Virus record (IMG/VR): IMGVR_UViG_3300036770_002242
Coordinates: 1 to 63,505 of that record
DNA length: 63,505 bases
Strand: one strand, 5' to 3'
From: a virus
This document shows, in pieces, positions 53,203 to 61,730 of the stretch (position 1 is its first letter; the number at the start of each line of letters is the position of its first letter). A program made the translations under genes and the position numbers. The notes below the pieces were generated by a model that saw only the letters and a program-made list of their open reading frames with translations, was not told the origin of the DNA and did not search any database.

Positions 53203-55553
53203 TTTCCTCGTCTCCTAACGATTTTGTCTCCGCCCTTTGCGGTTCCACCTGAAGGGGCCCCACCACCGGTATTGGTAGTGGTAGCCGCCGCTGCCATAGT
53301 TGCCGCATTTACGGCAGCTTGACCAGCGATGACGGCAGCAACGATTATTTTTTCGGATTCTTCACGTTCTTCAGGTGACATATCGGCACCTATGCTTCCT
53401 AGAGCCATTAGTACCTGTCCAGGATCTTCAAATAGTGCGCCAAGTAATTCTGTGGGGTTCTCAAGAAGAACCAGAGCCGCAGCTACTTCTGCGGTAATTA
53501 TGACAGCATTGCCTTCCTCATCAGTTCTAATCTCAACCGGTGTTTGTGGCGGCAAGTCTTCATAGCTGACGCCGGCCTCTACAAGCTGCTCTACAGTTAT
53601 AGGCTCGTCTTGTTCTAATAACTCTTCTATAGGTGTATTATTAGAGGATGATTCTATGGACTGATTTTCTTGCTCTATCTCTTGTGACGGCTGTTGTGGT
53701 TCTGGTTCCTCAACTACGGTCTCTTCCTCCGTCTGCTCCTGCTGTTCTTCGGATTCCGATGAAGGCTCTTCCGTATCTACTGTTTCTTCTGTGGGTGTCT
53801 GCGGTTCTTCTGTGGAAGGCTCAGTAGATGAATCAGTCTCAGTTGGTATATTCTCAGTATCATTATCACCATCATCAGGCGTATCAATATCTTCTTCGAG
53901 TTCAGGTTCATCTACAGGCTGCTCAGGCTGGGGCTCTTCTGGAGTTTGAGGAGATTCCTGAGTGGCTTCTTCGTTTTCGGAAGGAGCTTCAGGTTGCTCT
54001 GGAGACGGTTCCGGAGTTGGTTCTGGCAGAGGTTCGACCGGAGGTTCAACAGGCTGTTCAGGAGTTATTGGAGGATCCTCAGACTCAGGTTCTGATGGAG
54101 CGTCTGGCTGAGGCGGAATTACAGGATCCTGGGGTTGCTGAGGCTCGGGAGAGGTTGGCTCAGGCTGAGGCTCAGGTTGAGGTGTTGGAGCCGTGGGCTC
54201 AGGAACGGGAGTAGGTTCAGGTGAAGGTTCGGGTGTGGGCTCTGGCTGCGGTTGCGGCTCTGGCTGCGGCTGTGGCTCTGGTTCAGGCTCTGGTGCGGGA
54301 GTTGGCTCAGGTTCTGGAGTCGGAGTGGGATTGGGCTGAGAATCAGGAGAAGGAGTAGGTTCAGGTGAAGGAGTTGGTTCTGGCTGTGGGGTTGGCTCAG
54401 GCTCTGGGGTGGGCTCAGGAGTTGGTTCTGGCTCAGGCTCCGGTGTTGGCTCTGGCTCAGGTGTCGGCTCTGGTGTCGGCTCTGGTGTTGGTTCTGGCTG
54501 GGGCTCTGGCTCGGGCTCTACTGGGGTAGGAGCAAGCTCAACTGCTTCTTCTATTTGCGTAACACCAGCTTCTTCTAAAGTAACAACAGTTCCATCTTGT
54601 AATCTAGCGCCAGTGCGCTCGCCGCCATATAGCGGTCCATCTACTGTGTAGGTATAAGCAACAGTCCCGTCAGTTTGAATCTGACCAGTGATAACAATCT
54701 GTGTAGTTTCTCCGGCCATCTGTCCAAACGGACGATAGACGCCATCTACTTGGAACCCACCTTCGCTTGTACGAATGATGAAATGAGTGTCTGGCATCTG
54801 TTGCGGAAGAACCCACCAGTCACGAGACTCAACAGAGATAGATGGAGTATTTGGATAAGTCCAATAAGTTCCGTCTGCTTGACCAAAGGTAATTACTGAG
54901 TTGGTTGTAGCATATACGTTCTCGTATGTAACTCCGTTAAAGACTACAGATGTCTCTAGAGGAATGCGATAAGATGTGTCATCTCCGCCAGGAGTTACTG
55001 TTTCAGTTACTACTGGCTCTGGTTCTGTAGGAGGAGTTGTAGATGCTTGACTTTCAGGGCTCGTGGATACCGTGGGCGTGGACTCTGTATTGTTTGTTGA
55101 CTGGGATGATTCTGGGGAAGTTGTGGACGTCGGCTCCACTAAAGCGTCAGATTGAGTTTCTTCAGTCGTCTGGGATGGAGCGGGTTCTTCTGTTTGAAGA
55201 TTTGTATCGGAAGGAGCAGGAGAAGGTTCAGTGGCTTCAGGCGAAGGTGAAGGCTCAGGAGTCGGACTTGGATCGGATGAATCAGAAGTTGGTTCAGGGC
55301 TCGGGGATGGAGGCTCCGCAGTGGAATATGTCGTACTGGAAGTTTGAGGGTCCGAAGTTGCAGAAGAGGGTTCTGGAGTTGGAACAGGAGTTGGAGTCGC
55401 TTCGGTCGAAGACTCTGTGGAAGGACTAGGCGTAGGAGTTGATTCTCCTTCTGCGCGAGCAGGAGCTATCGTTAACAGTACATATATTGTTATAAATCCA
55501 AGAACGAAATAAAGTTTTCCGGTTAGTGCTGCGAATAGACGCAGTAATTTCAT
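53196..55553 (-). CDS. Exported Pro/Glu/Thr/Ser-rich repeat protein
   Basis: A 785-residue protein. A signal peptide-like start ('[21 protein letters not shown]') precedes a Ser/Thr/Pro stretch, a folded segment at about 185-330 ('[21 protein letters not shown]'), then some 250 residues of EPEPTPEP-type repeats, a Glu-rich linker and a short helical C-terminal domain (about 640-760) ending in a basic tail (KIVRRRGKW). It looks like a surface or envelope protein. It lies in the lysis block; it could display on the host, modify adsorption, or help release. Confidence 0.55.
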   Translation of the reverse strand: MKLLRLFAALTGKLYFVLGFITIYVLLTIAPARAEGESTPTPSPSTESSTEATPTPVPTPEPSSATSDPQTSSTTYSTAEPPSPSPEPTSDSSDPSPTPEPSPSPEATEPSPAPSDTNLQTEEPAPSQTTEETQSDALVEPTSTTSPESSQSTNNTESTPTVSTSPESQASTTPPTEPEPVVTETVTPGGDDTSYRIPLETSVVFNGVTYENVYATTNSVITFGQADGTYWTYPNTPSISVESRDWWVLPQQMPDTHFIIRTSEGGFQVDGVYRPFGQMAGETTQIVITGQIQTDGTVAYTYTVDGPLYGGERTGARLQDGTVVTLEEAGVTQIEEAVELAPTPVEPEPEPQPEPTPEPTPEPTPEPEPTPEPEPEPTPEPTPEPEPTPQPEPTPSPEPTPSPDSQPNPTPTPEPEPTPAPEPEPEPQPQPEPQPQPEPTPEPSPEPTPVPEPTAPTPQPEPQPEPTSPEPQQPQDPVIPPQPDAPSEPESEDPPITPEQPVEPPVEPLPEPTPEPSPEQPEAPSENEEATQESPQTPEEPQPEQPVDEPELEEDIDTPDDGDNDTENIPTETDSSTEPSTEEPQTPTEETVDTEEPSSESEEQQEQTEEETVVEEPEPQQPSQEIEQENQSIESSSNNTPIEELLEQDEPITVEQLVEAGVSYEDLPPQTPVEIRTDEEGNAVIITAEVAAALVLLENPTELLGALFEDPGQVLMALGSIGADMSPEEREESEKIIVAAVIAGQAAVNAATMAAAATTTNTGGGAPSGGTAKGGDKIVRRRGKW

Positions 55554-55571
55554 CTCTTAATTACTTTATCA

Positions 55572-55610
55572 TAGTAAAATACAAATGGCTGGCCTTACGG
55601 CCAGCCATTT
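55572..55610 (-). terminator. Terminator after the PASTA protein gene
   Basis: AAATGGCTGGCC (55583-55594) and GGCCAGCCATTT (55599-55610) form a perfect 12-pair stem with a TTAC loop. The minus strand continues TGTATTTTACTATG. Confidence 0.75.
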
Positions 55611-55627
55611 CGTTATTAAGTTGTTGT

Positions 55628-56173
55628 TTACGGTGCGGTGTAAGCGTATTTGACAAGTGCTACTGCATCGCCAAGGTTCTTGACAGATGCTGCTGCAGGA
55701 GTCTGTGTCTTTACAAGACCGTCGTTTTCTGATGTTGCACCAGCAGCATTATCTGCAGTAGTTACAGCGCCCTTTACAAAGCCAGCTGCAATAAGAGCAG
55801 ATTCAGCAGCTGCCTCGGTTAGACCAACTACGTTAGGTACTGCTGCCTGATCAGTTGTATCCAAGTATGGAGCTTCTGGTGTGTAGTCTGGATAACCGTT
55901 CCAGTTATTTGTAACTACGCTGTGGTTGTTTCCAACAACTGAGCTTAGCCCTGGGCTAAGGTTAACGGTAATAGCTGTCTTTGTTAGAGCTGGGCTCTGC
56001 TTTACAGAGTAACCGCTCCAATCTACGTTCTGTGCAGCGTCGGCAGCAACTACTACTGTTGCGTTTCCGTCGCCTGTGCGATCGTCGTCCGGCTGCATAG
56101 GGAAATTACCCCATACAAAGTCAACGGCGATGTTTCCGGCAGTGTTATTTGGATAACCGGTGTCTCGTGCCAT
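55628..56173 (-). CDS. PASTA-domain protein
   Basis: A 181-residue protein. Residues about 112-178 are a PASTA domain ('VPNVVGLTEAAAESALIAAG', 'GLVKTQTPAAASV'), a module that usually binds peptidoglycan fragments in Gram-positive kinases and PBPs. The N-terminal 110 residues are Thr/Val-rich and beta-like, without a signal peptide. It may be a virion or host-wall-binding decoration protein. Confidence 0.75.
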   Translation of the reverse strand: MARDTGYPNNTAGNIAVDFVWGNFPMQPDDDRTGDGNATVVVAADAAQNVDWSGYSVKQSPALTKTAITVNLSPGLSSVVGNNHSVVTNNWNGYPDYTPEAPYLDTTDQAAVPNVVGLTEAAAESALIAAGFVKGAVTTADNAAGATSENDGLVKTQTPAAASVKNLGDAVALVKYAYTAP

Positions 56174-56197
56174 TAAAGTTCCTATTCTCTAGAGAGT

Positions 56198-56470
56198 TTA
56201 ACAATCCCATGCGCGAAGGGATTTGTTAATTCTACTATTTGGGTCTCGGGCAGTCTTGCTAGACGTGTTCTTTTTCTTCATACCCTCCATACGGGCGCAG
56301 AAGGACTTACGACGTGCTGCAGACTTCTTTGACTTACTGGCTTCAGCCTTCTTTACAGGAGGCTTTAAATTACCCCCGGTTTCACGGTTATAGGAGGCAC
56401 GGCCTTTGGCGTTTAACCCACCCTTTGGGTTCTTGCCCTCAGATCTTTGCCAAGCAGCGGATTTAGCCAC
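56198..56470 (-). CDS. DUF6321-like basic protein
   Basis: A 90-residue, strongly basic protein with 'AWQRSEGKNPKGGLNAKGR' near the start, 'RRKSFCARMEGMKKKN' in the middle and 'DPNSRINKSLRAWDC' at the end. This complete pattern matches a DUF6321-type protein common in aquatic T4-like phages. Function unknown. Confidence 0.85.
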   Translation of the reverse strand: MAKSAAWQRSEGKNPKGGLNAKGRASYNRETGGNLKPPVKKAEASKSKKSAARRKSFCARMEGMKKKNTSSKTARDPNSRINKSLRAWDC

Positions 56471-56753
56471 GTTTCTTAGCCACCTTCTTTGTTAGAGTCG
56501 CCTTCTTCTTTGTAGGCTTCTTTTTAGCAGACTTCTTTGCAGCCTTTTTCTTTGCAGGAGCTTTCTTAGCTGTCTTTTTCTTAGCTGCGGCTTTCTTTTT
56601 GGCTTTTGACTTAAATTCAATTTCATCAAGTGTTTTAAGAGCGTCTGAGATGAAGAACTCCATCATTTCGTCTTCTTGACGCTTCTTATCATTTATGATG
56701 GCCCAAGTACCAATACCTACAGCCATAGCTCCTAAAATTATCCATAGTTCCAT
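56463..56753 (-). CDS. Membrane-anchored Lys/Ala-rich (histone-tail-like) protein
   Basis: A 96-residue protein from ATG 56753 (the stop of the HNH gene is one base away, and the longer frame lacks support). Residues 1-18 are a transmembrane segment ('MELWIILGAMAVGIGTWAII'), followed by helices, then a tail of AAKKKTAKKAPAKKK type, like histone H1. Such a tail can bind nucleic acid; a membrane-linked version is unusual. Confidence 0.6.
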   Translation of the reverse strand: MELWIILGAMAVGIGTWAIINDKKRQEDEMMEFFISDALKTLDEIEFKSKAKKKAAAKKKTAKKAPAKKKAAKKSAKKKPTKKKATLTKKVAKKRG

Positions 56754-56754
56754 G

Positions 56755-57054
56755 TTACTTACCGTCTTTCTTTCCTGCTCGCCGTTTATTTTCTTTGCCC
56801 ACATTTTTACTGTGGGATATTGCTCTAAGGTTACCCTTAGAGTCATTGTTCTTGTTGTTATCTTTGTGATCTACGTCTGTATCTTTAGATAACTTCCCAT
56901 TTTTCTTCTCGTACTTATGACGAGCAGCGTTTTTAGATGTAGTTCTCCATTTACCAGACGAGTCCTTGTAGTGTATGACGACGATCTTACGGCCGCCGTT
57001 CTGCTTAGAGCCTTTATACTCCTTGCCTTCACCTACTACTTTTTGTTTAGCCAT
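56755..57054 (-). CDS. HNH endonuclease-like protein
   Basis: A 99-residue basic protein with the HNH pattern 'DTDVDHKDNNKNNDSKGNLR' followed by 'AISHSKNVGKENK' (D-x-DH...N-L...N/H-x3-N). HNH enzymes cut DNA and may act in packaging or as homing endonucleases. The N-terminus is Lys/Gly-rich. A stand-alone gene in a basic-protein operon. Confidence 0.8.
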   Translation of the reverse strand: MAKQKVVGEGKEYKGSKQNGGRKIVVIHYKDSSGKWRTTSKNAARHKYEKKNGKLSKDTDVDHKDNNKNNDSKGNLRAISHSKNVGKENKRRAGKKDGK

Positions 57055-57235
57055 TTTTTCTGTGCCACACTTTCGTAGCTCTTACACCCTGAGCAACAGT
57101 TTTAGCACCAGCTTTTTTAGTTAGGTTAATCTTGTCGTACTTGCCTTTCTTACCGGCATGGTCGACAATAACGTCACCTTTCTTGTTTTTCTTGACTGTA
57201 TGCTTTTCTCCGTCAGCTTTAAATGTCTTAGCCAT
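57047..57235 (-). CDS. Small basic phage protein
   Basis: A 62-residue protein: 'HTVKKNKKGDVIVDHAGKKG', 'KYDKINLTKKAGAKTVAQGV' and 'KVWHRKNG' at the end. This pattern recurs in aquatic phages without known function. It overlaps both neighbours by eight bases. Confidence 0.7.
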   Translation of the reverse strand: MAKTFKADGEKHTVKKNKKGDVIVDHAGKKGKYDKINLTKKAGAKTVAQGVRATKVWHRKNG

Positions 57236-57377
57236 TCTTTTTCACCCTTGGATACGGTTCTAGCTTAGCTTTTATAGTTCCATCTTTGCGAAGACGTACG
57301 ATCCAACCGTCTTTTATCTGTGTTTTGTTAAAACCATGGTGTGGTTTAAACTTTCCGCTACTCAAATGGACCACCAT
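57228..57377 (-). CDS. Small basic hypothetical protein
   Basis: A 49-residue frame from ATG 57377 ('MVVHLSSGKFKPHHGFN', 'GWIVRLRKDGTIKAK'). A GTG 12 codons earlier would overlap the zinc-ribbon gene by 52 nt and seems less likely. The short beta pattern has no known function. Confidence 0.5.
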   Translation of the reverse strand: MVVHLSSGKFKPHHGFNKTQIKDGWIVRLRKDGTIKAKLEPYPRVKKNG

Positions 57378-57520
57378 CCTTCGTATTTTGCGTTCGGGTT
57401 GGCTTTTTTCCACTCCCTAGCAAGCTGATTTTGAAGAGCCCAGTCTACCTCATGGGTATCTTTGCCACATTTGGGGCATATTTTTGTCCCAAAATTTTTA
57501 TAAACGTGCTCGCAGTACAT
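57362..57520 (-). CDS. Small zinc-ribbon protein ending in GWWSI
   Basis: A 52-residue frame: 'MYCEHVYKNFGTKICPKCGK' with C-x2-H... C-x2-C (possible zinc site), 'THEVDWALQNQLAREWKK' and the end Gly-Trp-Trp-Ser-Ile. The full pattern matches a small conserved phage protein. It starts as TAATG with the previous stop. Confidence 0.75.
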   Translation of the reverse strand: MYCEHVYKNFGTKICPKCGKDTHEVDWALQNQLAREWKKANPNAKYEGWWSI

Positions 57521-57771
57521 TAGCAGCCACACTTTGTCTTAAATTGACCACAAGGACGGCAAGTAAGACGGTCTTTTGACTCTAAAATGCCTTTATCTTC
57601 GATGGTGTTCTCGAATTCGTGCACTTTTTTGTAACTTCCAAAGCCTCGCCTGCCCATTCCATGATAAGAATTAGCAGCTACAACTTCTGGATCGTTCCAC
57701 GGACGCGCTGATTTAGCAGTTCTGTCGTGGATCGCTCCAGAAGTAGTGGCTTTGTTACGTCTTTTTGCCAT
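57520..57771 (-). CDS. Small Cys-tail protein
   Basis: An 83-residue basic protein whose C-terminus 'TCRPCGQFKTKCGC' holds a CxxC...CxC set that could bind metal. Otherwise no motif. Member of the basic-protein operon. Confidence 0.6.
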   Translation of the reverse strand: MAKRRNKATTSGAIHDRTAKSARPWNDPEVVAANSYHGMGRRGFGSYKKVHEFENTIEDKGILESKDRLTCRPCGQFKTKCGC

Positions 57772-57780
57772 AAACGTGTC

Positions 57781-59448
57781 TTAATCTAAGCTAAGACGCT
57801 TCTTAGGCTTCTTAACTTCAACAAACTTAGGACGCTTACGAGGTACACGCTCAGAAGTTGTCCCTCCACCTTCAACAGGCTTGGTGCTGATGTACGCACC
57901 GCCAGTGCCTAGAGGTGGACGCTCTGTCTTAGGAGCAGCTTCTCCGCCACTCATAGCAGCAGTAAGAGCAGATGTAGCTCTATCCTGACGACGTTGACGA
58001 TTGGCCTCACGAGTATCTTGCGCCTCCATAGCTTTACGTTCTTTGTGCGCGTGAATCTGAGCGTTTAAATACTCAGTATGGGTCAAAGAACCCTTAGGAG
58101 CTCTAAACTTTTTATATACTTTTATATTTCTGCCCTGTTCATCACGGGTCTTTGTTTGATGCCAACCCTCATAGCTACGAGACTCTTTGTACTCTCCACT
58201 AGAAGGGTCGATACTCCAACGGGTTATCTTTCCGGCAGAACGAGTCATTTTGCTACCTGGAGGGCCAACTTTTGTTTTTTTAGTACTAGCCGAGTGTGCT
58301 TCAGTAACATGCCTATGGAAAGATGGCATATCTGAACCGCTATGTTTTACATAATCCATAATCTCTGTAGCGCTGTGATCCGGGAAATGTACACGAGCAA
58401 GTTCTTGAGCCATAGCTTCATGTGAGTAGGTATATTCGCTCATGCTTGGTACTGATACAGTAGCTTTAGGATTTTTTGCTTGAGCAGTTTCTCTATCAAG
58501 AGTTTGAGCAGCAAGAGCTGACTCACCAATCTTTGATGGAAGTTTTATTTTTCCTGATGCAATGCGTTTAGCAAGCTTTGCCGCAGCACGTTTGCGCTTG
58601 CGCTCGCCACTTGTAGAGCGACCAGCAATATCCATAGGACGGTACTCAGTAGTCTTTAATCCGCCAGGAAGTCTGCGCTTTGCTTTGCGTCTAGTTTCTT
58701 TAATGCTTCCTGCACTACGCATTTCGCGTGTTTCTGAATTAGTTGCTTCAATTTTTGGTGCGGAGGTAAGTACTTCTCTGGTCATAGGTACACCAGCAGC
58801 AGTAGTTACTGGAACATCTTTTTTCTTCTTTTTTACTGTAATTGGTTCTTTTTTTACACCTACTTTAGACCCAGCATAACCTCCGGAGAGTGCATCTGGA
58901 GCGCCGGCACCTTTACCAACGACCATAGCTCCGCCGAATTCAGCGCCACGATCTGGTTTTGCAGGTGGAGTTCCTGGGGCAGTTCCGCGTCCTGGAACAA
59001 TGGCTGGGCCAGCTGCCTTATCTGCAGCAACGGCACGCATTGGTTTTCTCTTTGGACGTGGGCTAGAAGGCATTGGTGTTTCAGAGATTGAAGCTTCAAG
59101 CTCTGCTTTTCTGCTTGCAAACTTATCTTTCTTATATGCAGGTAGATCAGATAGGTTTTGTGCACCTAATTCTCTGTCTGCAGCTTTTCGTTCTCTTACT
59201 TCAGCAGCTTCTTTTAGGCGAACACCTTCGTTTTCTGCCCTAACTTCGTCAGCACTCTTATAACTACGGAAGTCGCTTTGTTTTCCTTCACGAGGATCAA
59301 CAATACCTCTACGACTTGCTGGTTTATCAGCACTTGTTTTTTCTTTCTTTATGCCGCCAGTTTTTCCGCGAAGCTTGCTCTTAACAGGAGCTTTCTCGTC
59401 AGGAACATAGGTGTAGGTAGCCTTAGGGCTTGGTTTGCGCTTAGCCAT
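57781..59448 (-). CDS. Large basic hypothetical protein
   Basis: A 555-residue Lys/Arg/Ala/Ser-rich protein (long stretches such as 'KKTKVGPPGSKMTRSAGKIT'), largely predicted disordered. One ordered-looking part, 'YTYSHEAMAQELARVHFPDH' followed by 'TEIMDYVKHSG' (about 335-370), may be helical. Strongly basic, so DNA or RNA binding is plausible; possibly an internal virion protein. Function unknown. Confidence 0.55.
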   Translation of the reverse strand: MAKRKPSPKATYTYVPDEKAPVKSKLRGKTGGIKKEKTSADKPASRRGIVDPREGKQSDFRSYKSADEVRAENEGVRLKEAAEVRERKAADRELGAQNLSDLPAYKKDKFASRKAELEASISETPMPSSPRPKRKPMRAVAADKAAGPAIVPGRGTAPGTPPAKPDRGAEFGGAMVVGKGAGAPDALSGGYAGSKVGVKKEPITVKKKKKDVPVTTAAGVPMTREVLTSAPKIEATNSETREMRSAGSIKETRRKAKRRLPGGLKTTEYRPMDIAGRSTSGERKRKRAAAKLAKRIASGKIKLPSKIGESALAAQTLDRETAQAKNPKATVSVPSMSEYTYSHEAMAQELARVHFPDHSATEIMDYVKHSGSDMPSFHRHVTEAHSASTKKTKVGPPGSKMTRSAGKITRWSIDPSSGEYKESRSYEGWHQTKTRDEQGRNIKVYKKFRAPKGSLTHTEYLNAQIHAHKERKAMEAQDTREANRQRRQDRATSALTAAMSGGEAAPKTERPPLGTGGAYISTKPVEGGGTTSERVPRKRPKFVEVKKPKKRLSLD

Positions 59449-60143
59449 TACATGCCGCCCTTCTTGTTACCATTAGAACTAGAAATATTTCCATTTGCCT
59501 TTGGTTTAGGAAGTGAAGGTTTCTTTGACTTTGTTGTCTTTTTAGTTTTAGGAGTAGTATCCATTTTTCCAGCACTATCTTCACGTTTTGCAACCATAGA
59601 ATCATAAGCCTTATTAAGGCCAAGACCTTCGGCTTCCTTAATCTTTCCGCTAGTAACAGCCTCAGAAACTTCTTTTTTGGTTACATATGGTTTTCTACCG
59701 CTAGGGGTTTTTCCCGACTTCTTACCGGTATCTTTCATATCTGATGTAGAAGTATCTGGAGTAGATTCTGGGGTGTTAGTGGTAGTACCTTTTGTTTCAG
59801 GTTTAGCTCCGCTCTTGCCCTTAGTTCCTTTTTTATCTGAACCAGGCTTAGGAGTTGGAGGCGTATATGTTGGTTGAAACTCCATACCTTGACGCCCAAA
59901 CCTCTTTACATTTTGGTCTTTAAGAGTAGGGATTAATTTCATCATCTCATCACGACCAATGCGATCAGCTGCAAGATTCATACTTGCTTCATTTGCGCGA
60001 TCGTATTGCTTTAAAAGCATATTTCTTTTTCCGCTAATCGAATCGATTGCGAATTTACCGAGGCCAGCTAGAAGATTACCTGTTCTGCTGCCACCTGTAG
60101 CATCTGGGCCGAATCCACCTGAACGGAAGGGCTGTTTTGCCAT
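59448..60143 (-). CDS. Basic hypothetical protein
   Basis: A 231-residue protein with Arg/Gly-rich N-terminus ('QPFRSGGFGPDATGGSRTGN'), a helical section (30-85) and a Lys/Ser/Thr/Pro-rich disordered C-terminus. It couples to the next gene with TAATG-like overlap. Likely partner of the 555-residue protein. Confidence 0.5.
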   Translation of the reverse strand: MAKQPFRSGGFGPDATGGSRTGNLLAGLGKFAIDSISGKRNMLLKQYDRANEASMNLAADRIGRDEMMKLIPTLKDQNVKRFGRQGMEFQPTYTPPTPKPGSDKKGTKGKSGAKPETKGTTTNTPESTPDTSTSDMKDTGKKSGKTPSGRKPYVTKKEVSEAVTSGKIKEAEGLGLNKAYDSMVAKREDSAGKMDTTPKTKKTTKSKKPSLPKPKANGNISSSNGNKKGGM

Positions 60144-60155
60144 TTATTCCTTCTT

Positions 60156-60338
60156 TCAAAATAACGGGGTAGCTTTTGCTCCCTTTTGTTTTAACGCCGT
60201 AGCATGTTTATTGTAATGGTGCATACAGAAGAATAAAGTCCCAAACGGCATAGAACAGCGAATCAGCGCCTTAGCGCTGCAGGAATCGCAGGTTTCAGGA
60301 AGCCGAGCCTCCGCCGTCTCCTCCTGCAGAAGATCCAT
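60156..60338 (-). CDS. DUF7455-like zinc protein
   Basis: A 60-residue protein from ATG 60338: 'CDSCSAKALIRCSMPFGTLF' then 'FCMHHYNKH'. The C-x2-C...C-x2-HH arrangement is the DUF7455 pattern, frequent in actinobacteria and their phages. The overlap with the previous gene is 44 nt. This is one of the better host clues in the window. Confidence 0.6.
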   Translation of the reverse strand: MDLLQEETAEARLPETCDSCSAKALIRCSMPFGTLFFCMHHYNKHATALKQKGAKATPLF

Positions 60339-60537
60339 CTGTGCCTGTGCCACTAGTGGAATCCTTTCCAAAATCGTTTTGAGCGGTTTCATTTGCTCCT
60401 CCGGGACCACCGTAGGGAGCCATAAAATTAGTTCCACCATACCAAAGATAGTAATATGGCAAAGCAGGAAGGGAAACGCCCGCAGTTACATATTTTCTTT
60501 TCTTGGGCGATTTAAATTGATGGTTCTTTTTATGCAC
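60295..60537 (-). CDS. Small Gly/Ser-rich protein
   Basis: An 80-residue protein with a basic N-terminus (MHKKNHQFKSPKKRK), an aromatic middle 'LPALPYYYLWYGGTNFMAPY' and a disordered Gly/Ser/Thr tail. Function unknown; possibly membrane-associated or structural. Confidence 0.5.
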   Translation of the reverse strand: MHKKNHQFKSPKKRKYVTAGVSLPALPYYYLWYGGTNFMAPYGGPGGANETAQNDFGKDSTSGTGTDGSSAGGDGGGSAS

Positions 60538-60552
60538 AGATGGAGTATAGAG

Positions 60553-61119
60553 CTATCGTCTTTGTATGAAAGTGCGAACAGTCCCACCTGAATATACATC
60601 GTGCTTCTTAGCAATCTCGATAGACTTCCTAACCACTTTTTCGGCGGACTTAGGGTCAGTACATTTGTTGTAGTTTAAAGCCTCAAGTGCACCTAGAGCG
60701 TAATCTCCTCCAGAGCCGGCTACATAAAAGCCTCTAGCATCTCTATCCCAGGAGTAGTCTTCAAAGACGATGTACATAACACCGTGTACAGCAATGATGA
60801 ATTCTGAGTCGTGAGAGGCGAACTCGCCTTCTTCTTTCATGTCATAGCCTGCATCCATGAATGTAAGACGCATTTGCGGGATGAATTGAACGCTCATCCA
60901 TTCATCTAAGTTTTGATTAACGCGGGGTTTTGCTGGCTTCCAACCATAATGCATTAAGTTAGATCCGCGTCCTGCACCAGCACCAGCAATAAGAATGCCG
61001 TTGTTCTCAACAATTTTTGGGGTAGCGGTATCTAATAGTCGTCCGCTATCAAGTGATGCTCTGGATTCAGATCCGAGAACACACCATCCGTCGCCTTGCA
61101 CACCTACTAACGTCGTCAT
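60553..61119 (-). CDS. HslV/proteasome-beta-like Ntn hydrolase
   Basis: A 188-residue protein. The sequence starts MTTLVGVQGDG, so Met removal exposes Thr1-Thr2, as in HslV. Further parallels are E17 (Asp in HslV) in 'GSESRAS', 'TPKI' with Lys at about position 34, 'IAGAGAGRG' and 'YVAGSGGDYALGALEAL', which corresponds to the HslV 'GSGGPYA' region. This is the beta-subunit fold of self-compartmentalising proteases. Whether it is active or assembled as a ring is unknown. It is transcribed from a near-consensus TATAAT at 61143-61148. Confidence 0.75.
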   Translation of the reverse strand: MTTLVGVQGDGWCVLGSESRASLDSGRLLDTATPKIVENNGILIAGAGAGRGSNLMHYGWKPAKPRVNQNLDEWMSVQFIPQMRLTFMDAGYDMKEEGEFASHDSEFIIAVHGVMYIVFEDYSWDRDARGFYVAGSGGDYALGALEALNYNKCTDPKSAEKVVRKSIEIAKKHDVYSGGTVRTFIQRR

Positions 61120-61127
61120 CTACAGCC

Positions 61128-61184
61128 CTTTCGTCTTTGGCTATTATAGATGCCCGTCGCGTATGTTGACCCAAGAGACGAAAG
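61128..61184 (-). promoter_or_regulatory. Promoter candidate for the HslV-like operon
   Basis: A perfect TATAAT (minus strand, 61148-61143) lies 24 bases from the start codon. An inverted repeat CTTTCGTC/GACGAAAG (61128-61135 with 61177-61184) flanks it, suggesting an operator or stem. The -35 region is not clear. Confidence 0.5.
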
Positions 61185-61280
61185 CAGAAAGGACTTAATC
61201 ACCATACCACGGGCTGTCGGCCCAACCGATAACCGACCTTAGCAGAAGTATATACCAAAACGGCGGGGAAAGGGGTGTAG

Positions 61281-61730
61281 CTACGCTATTTCGATAACCT
61301 TAGGCTTATGTTCCTCAGGGATGCGGCGCTCCAGGTCAATGAAGAGGATGCCGTCGACGAAGGAGGCTTTAGCGACCTCCACATAGTCAGCCAGGACGAA
61401 TTCGCTCTTGAAGTCTCTCATGCCGATCCCGCGATGGACGAACTCGTCATCACGCTTCTCAGCCTTAGATCCCTCAATGGTTAGGACGTTATCCTTTAGC
61501 TGGATAGCGATCTCCTTCTTAGTGAAGCCGGCCACAGCCATCTCCACCGTATAGGTGTCCTCACCGTGCTTAACGATGTTGTATGGAGGATATGAAGACC
61601 CCCGACCCATAGATTCGCTCATACGAGCTAGGGTGTCGATTTGTCTCTCAAAGCCGACCATCCATGGCCAAGCAGTGAATGGTACGCAAGAATTTGCAGA
61701 TTTGAATGAAGTGTTGAATGTAGGTATCAC
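61281..61730 (-). CDS. Small heat-shock protein (Hsp20/alpha-crystallin)
   Basis: A 149-residue chaperone. The alpha-crystallin domain runs from about 45 to 140, with 'DTYTVEMAVAGFTKKEIAIQ', 'LTIEGSKAEKRDDEFVHRGI' and 'FKSEFVLADYVEVAKASFVD', then 'GILFIDLERRIPEE'. Hsp20 genes are known in aquatic phages and may protect proteins during infection. GTG start, with AAGGAG five bases upstream. Lies next to the HslV-like gene, so a protein-quality pair is likely. Confidence 0.9.
   Translation of the reverse strand: MIPTFNTSFKSANSCVPFTAWPWMVGFERQIDTLARMSESMGRGSSYPPYNIVKHGEDTYTVEMAVAGFTKKEIAIQLKDNVLTIEGSKAEKRDDEFVHRGIGMRDFKSEFVLADYVEVAKASFVDGILFIDLERRIPEEHKPKVIEIA

Noticed and set aside
53828-54214. 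128-residue Glu/Leu-rich plus-strand frame
   Set aside because: Antisense shadow of the Pro/Glu repeat gene; composition follows from the repeat.
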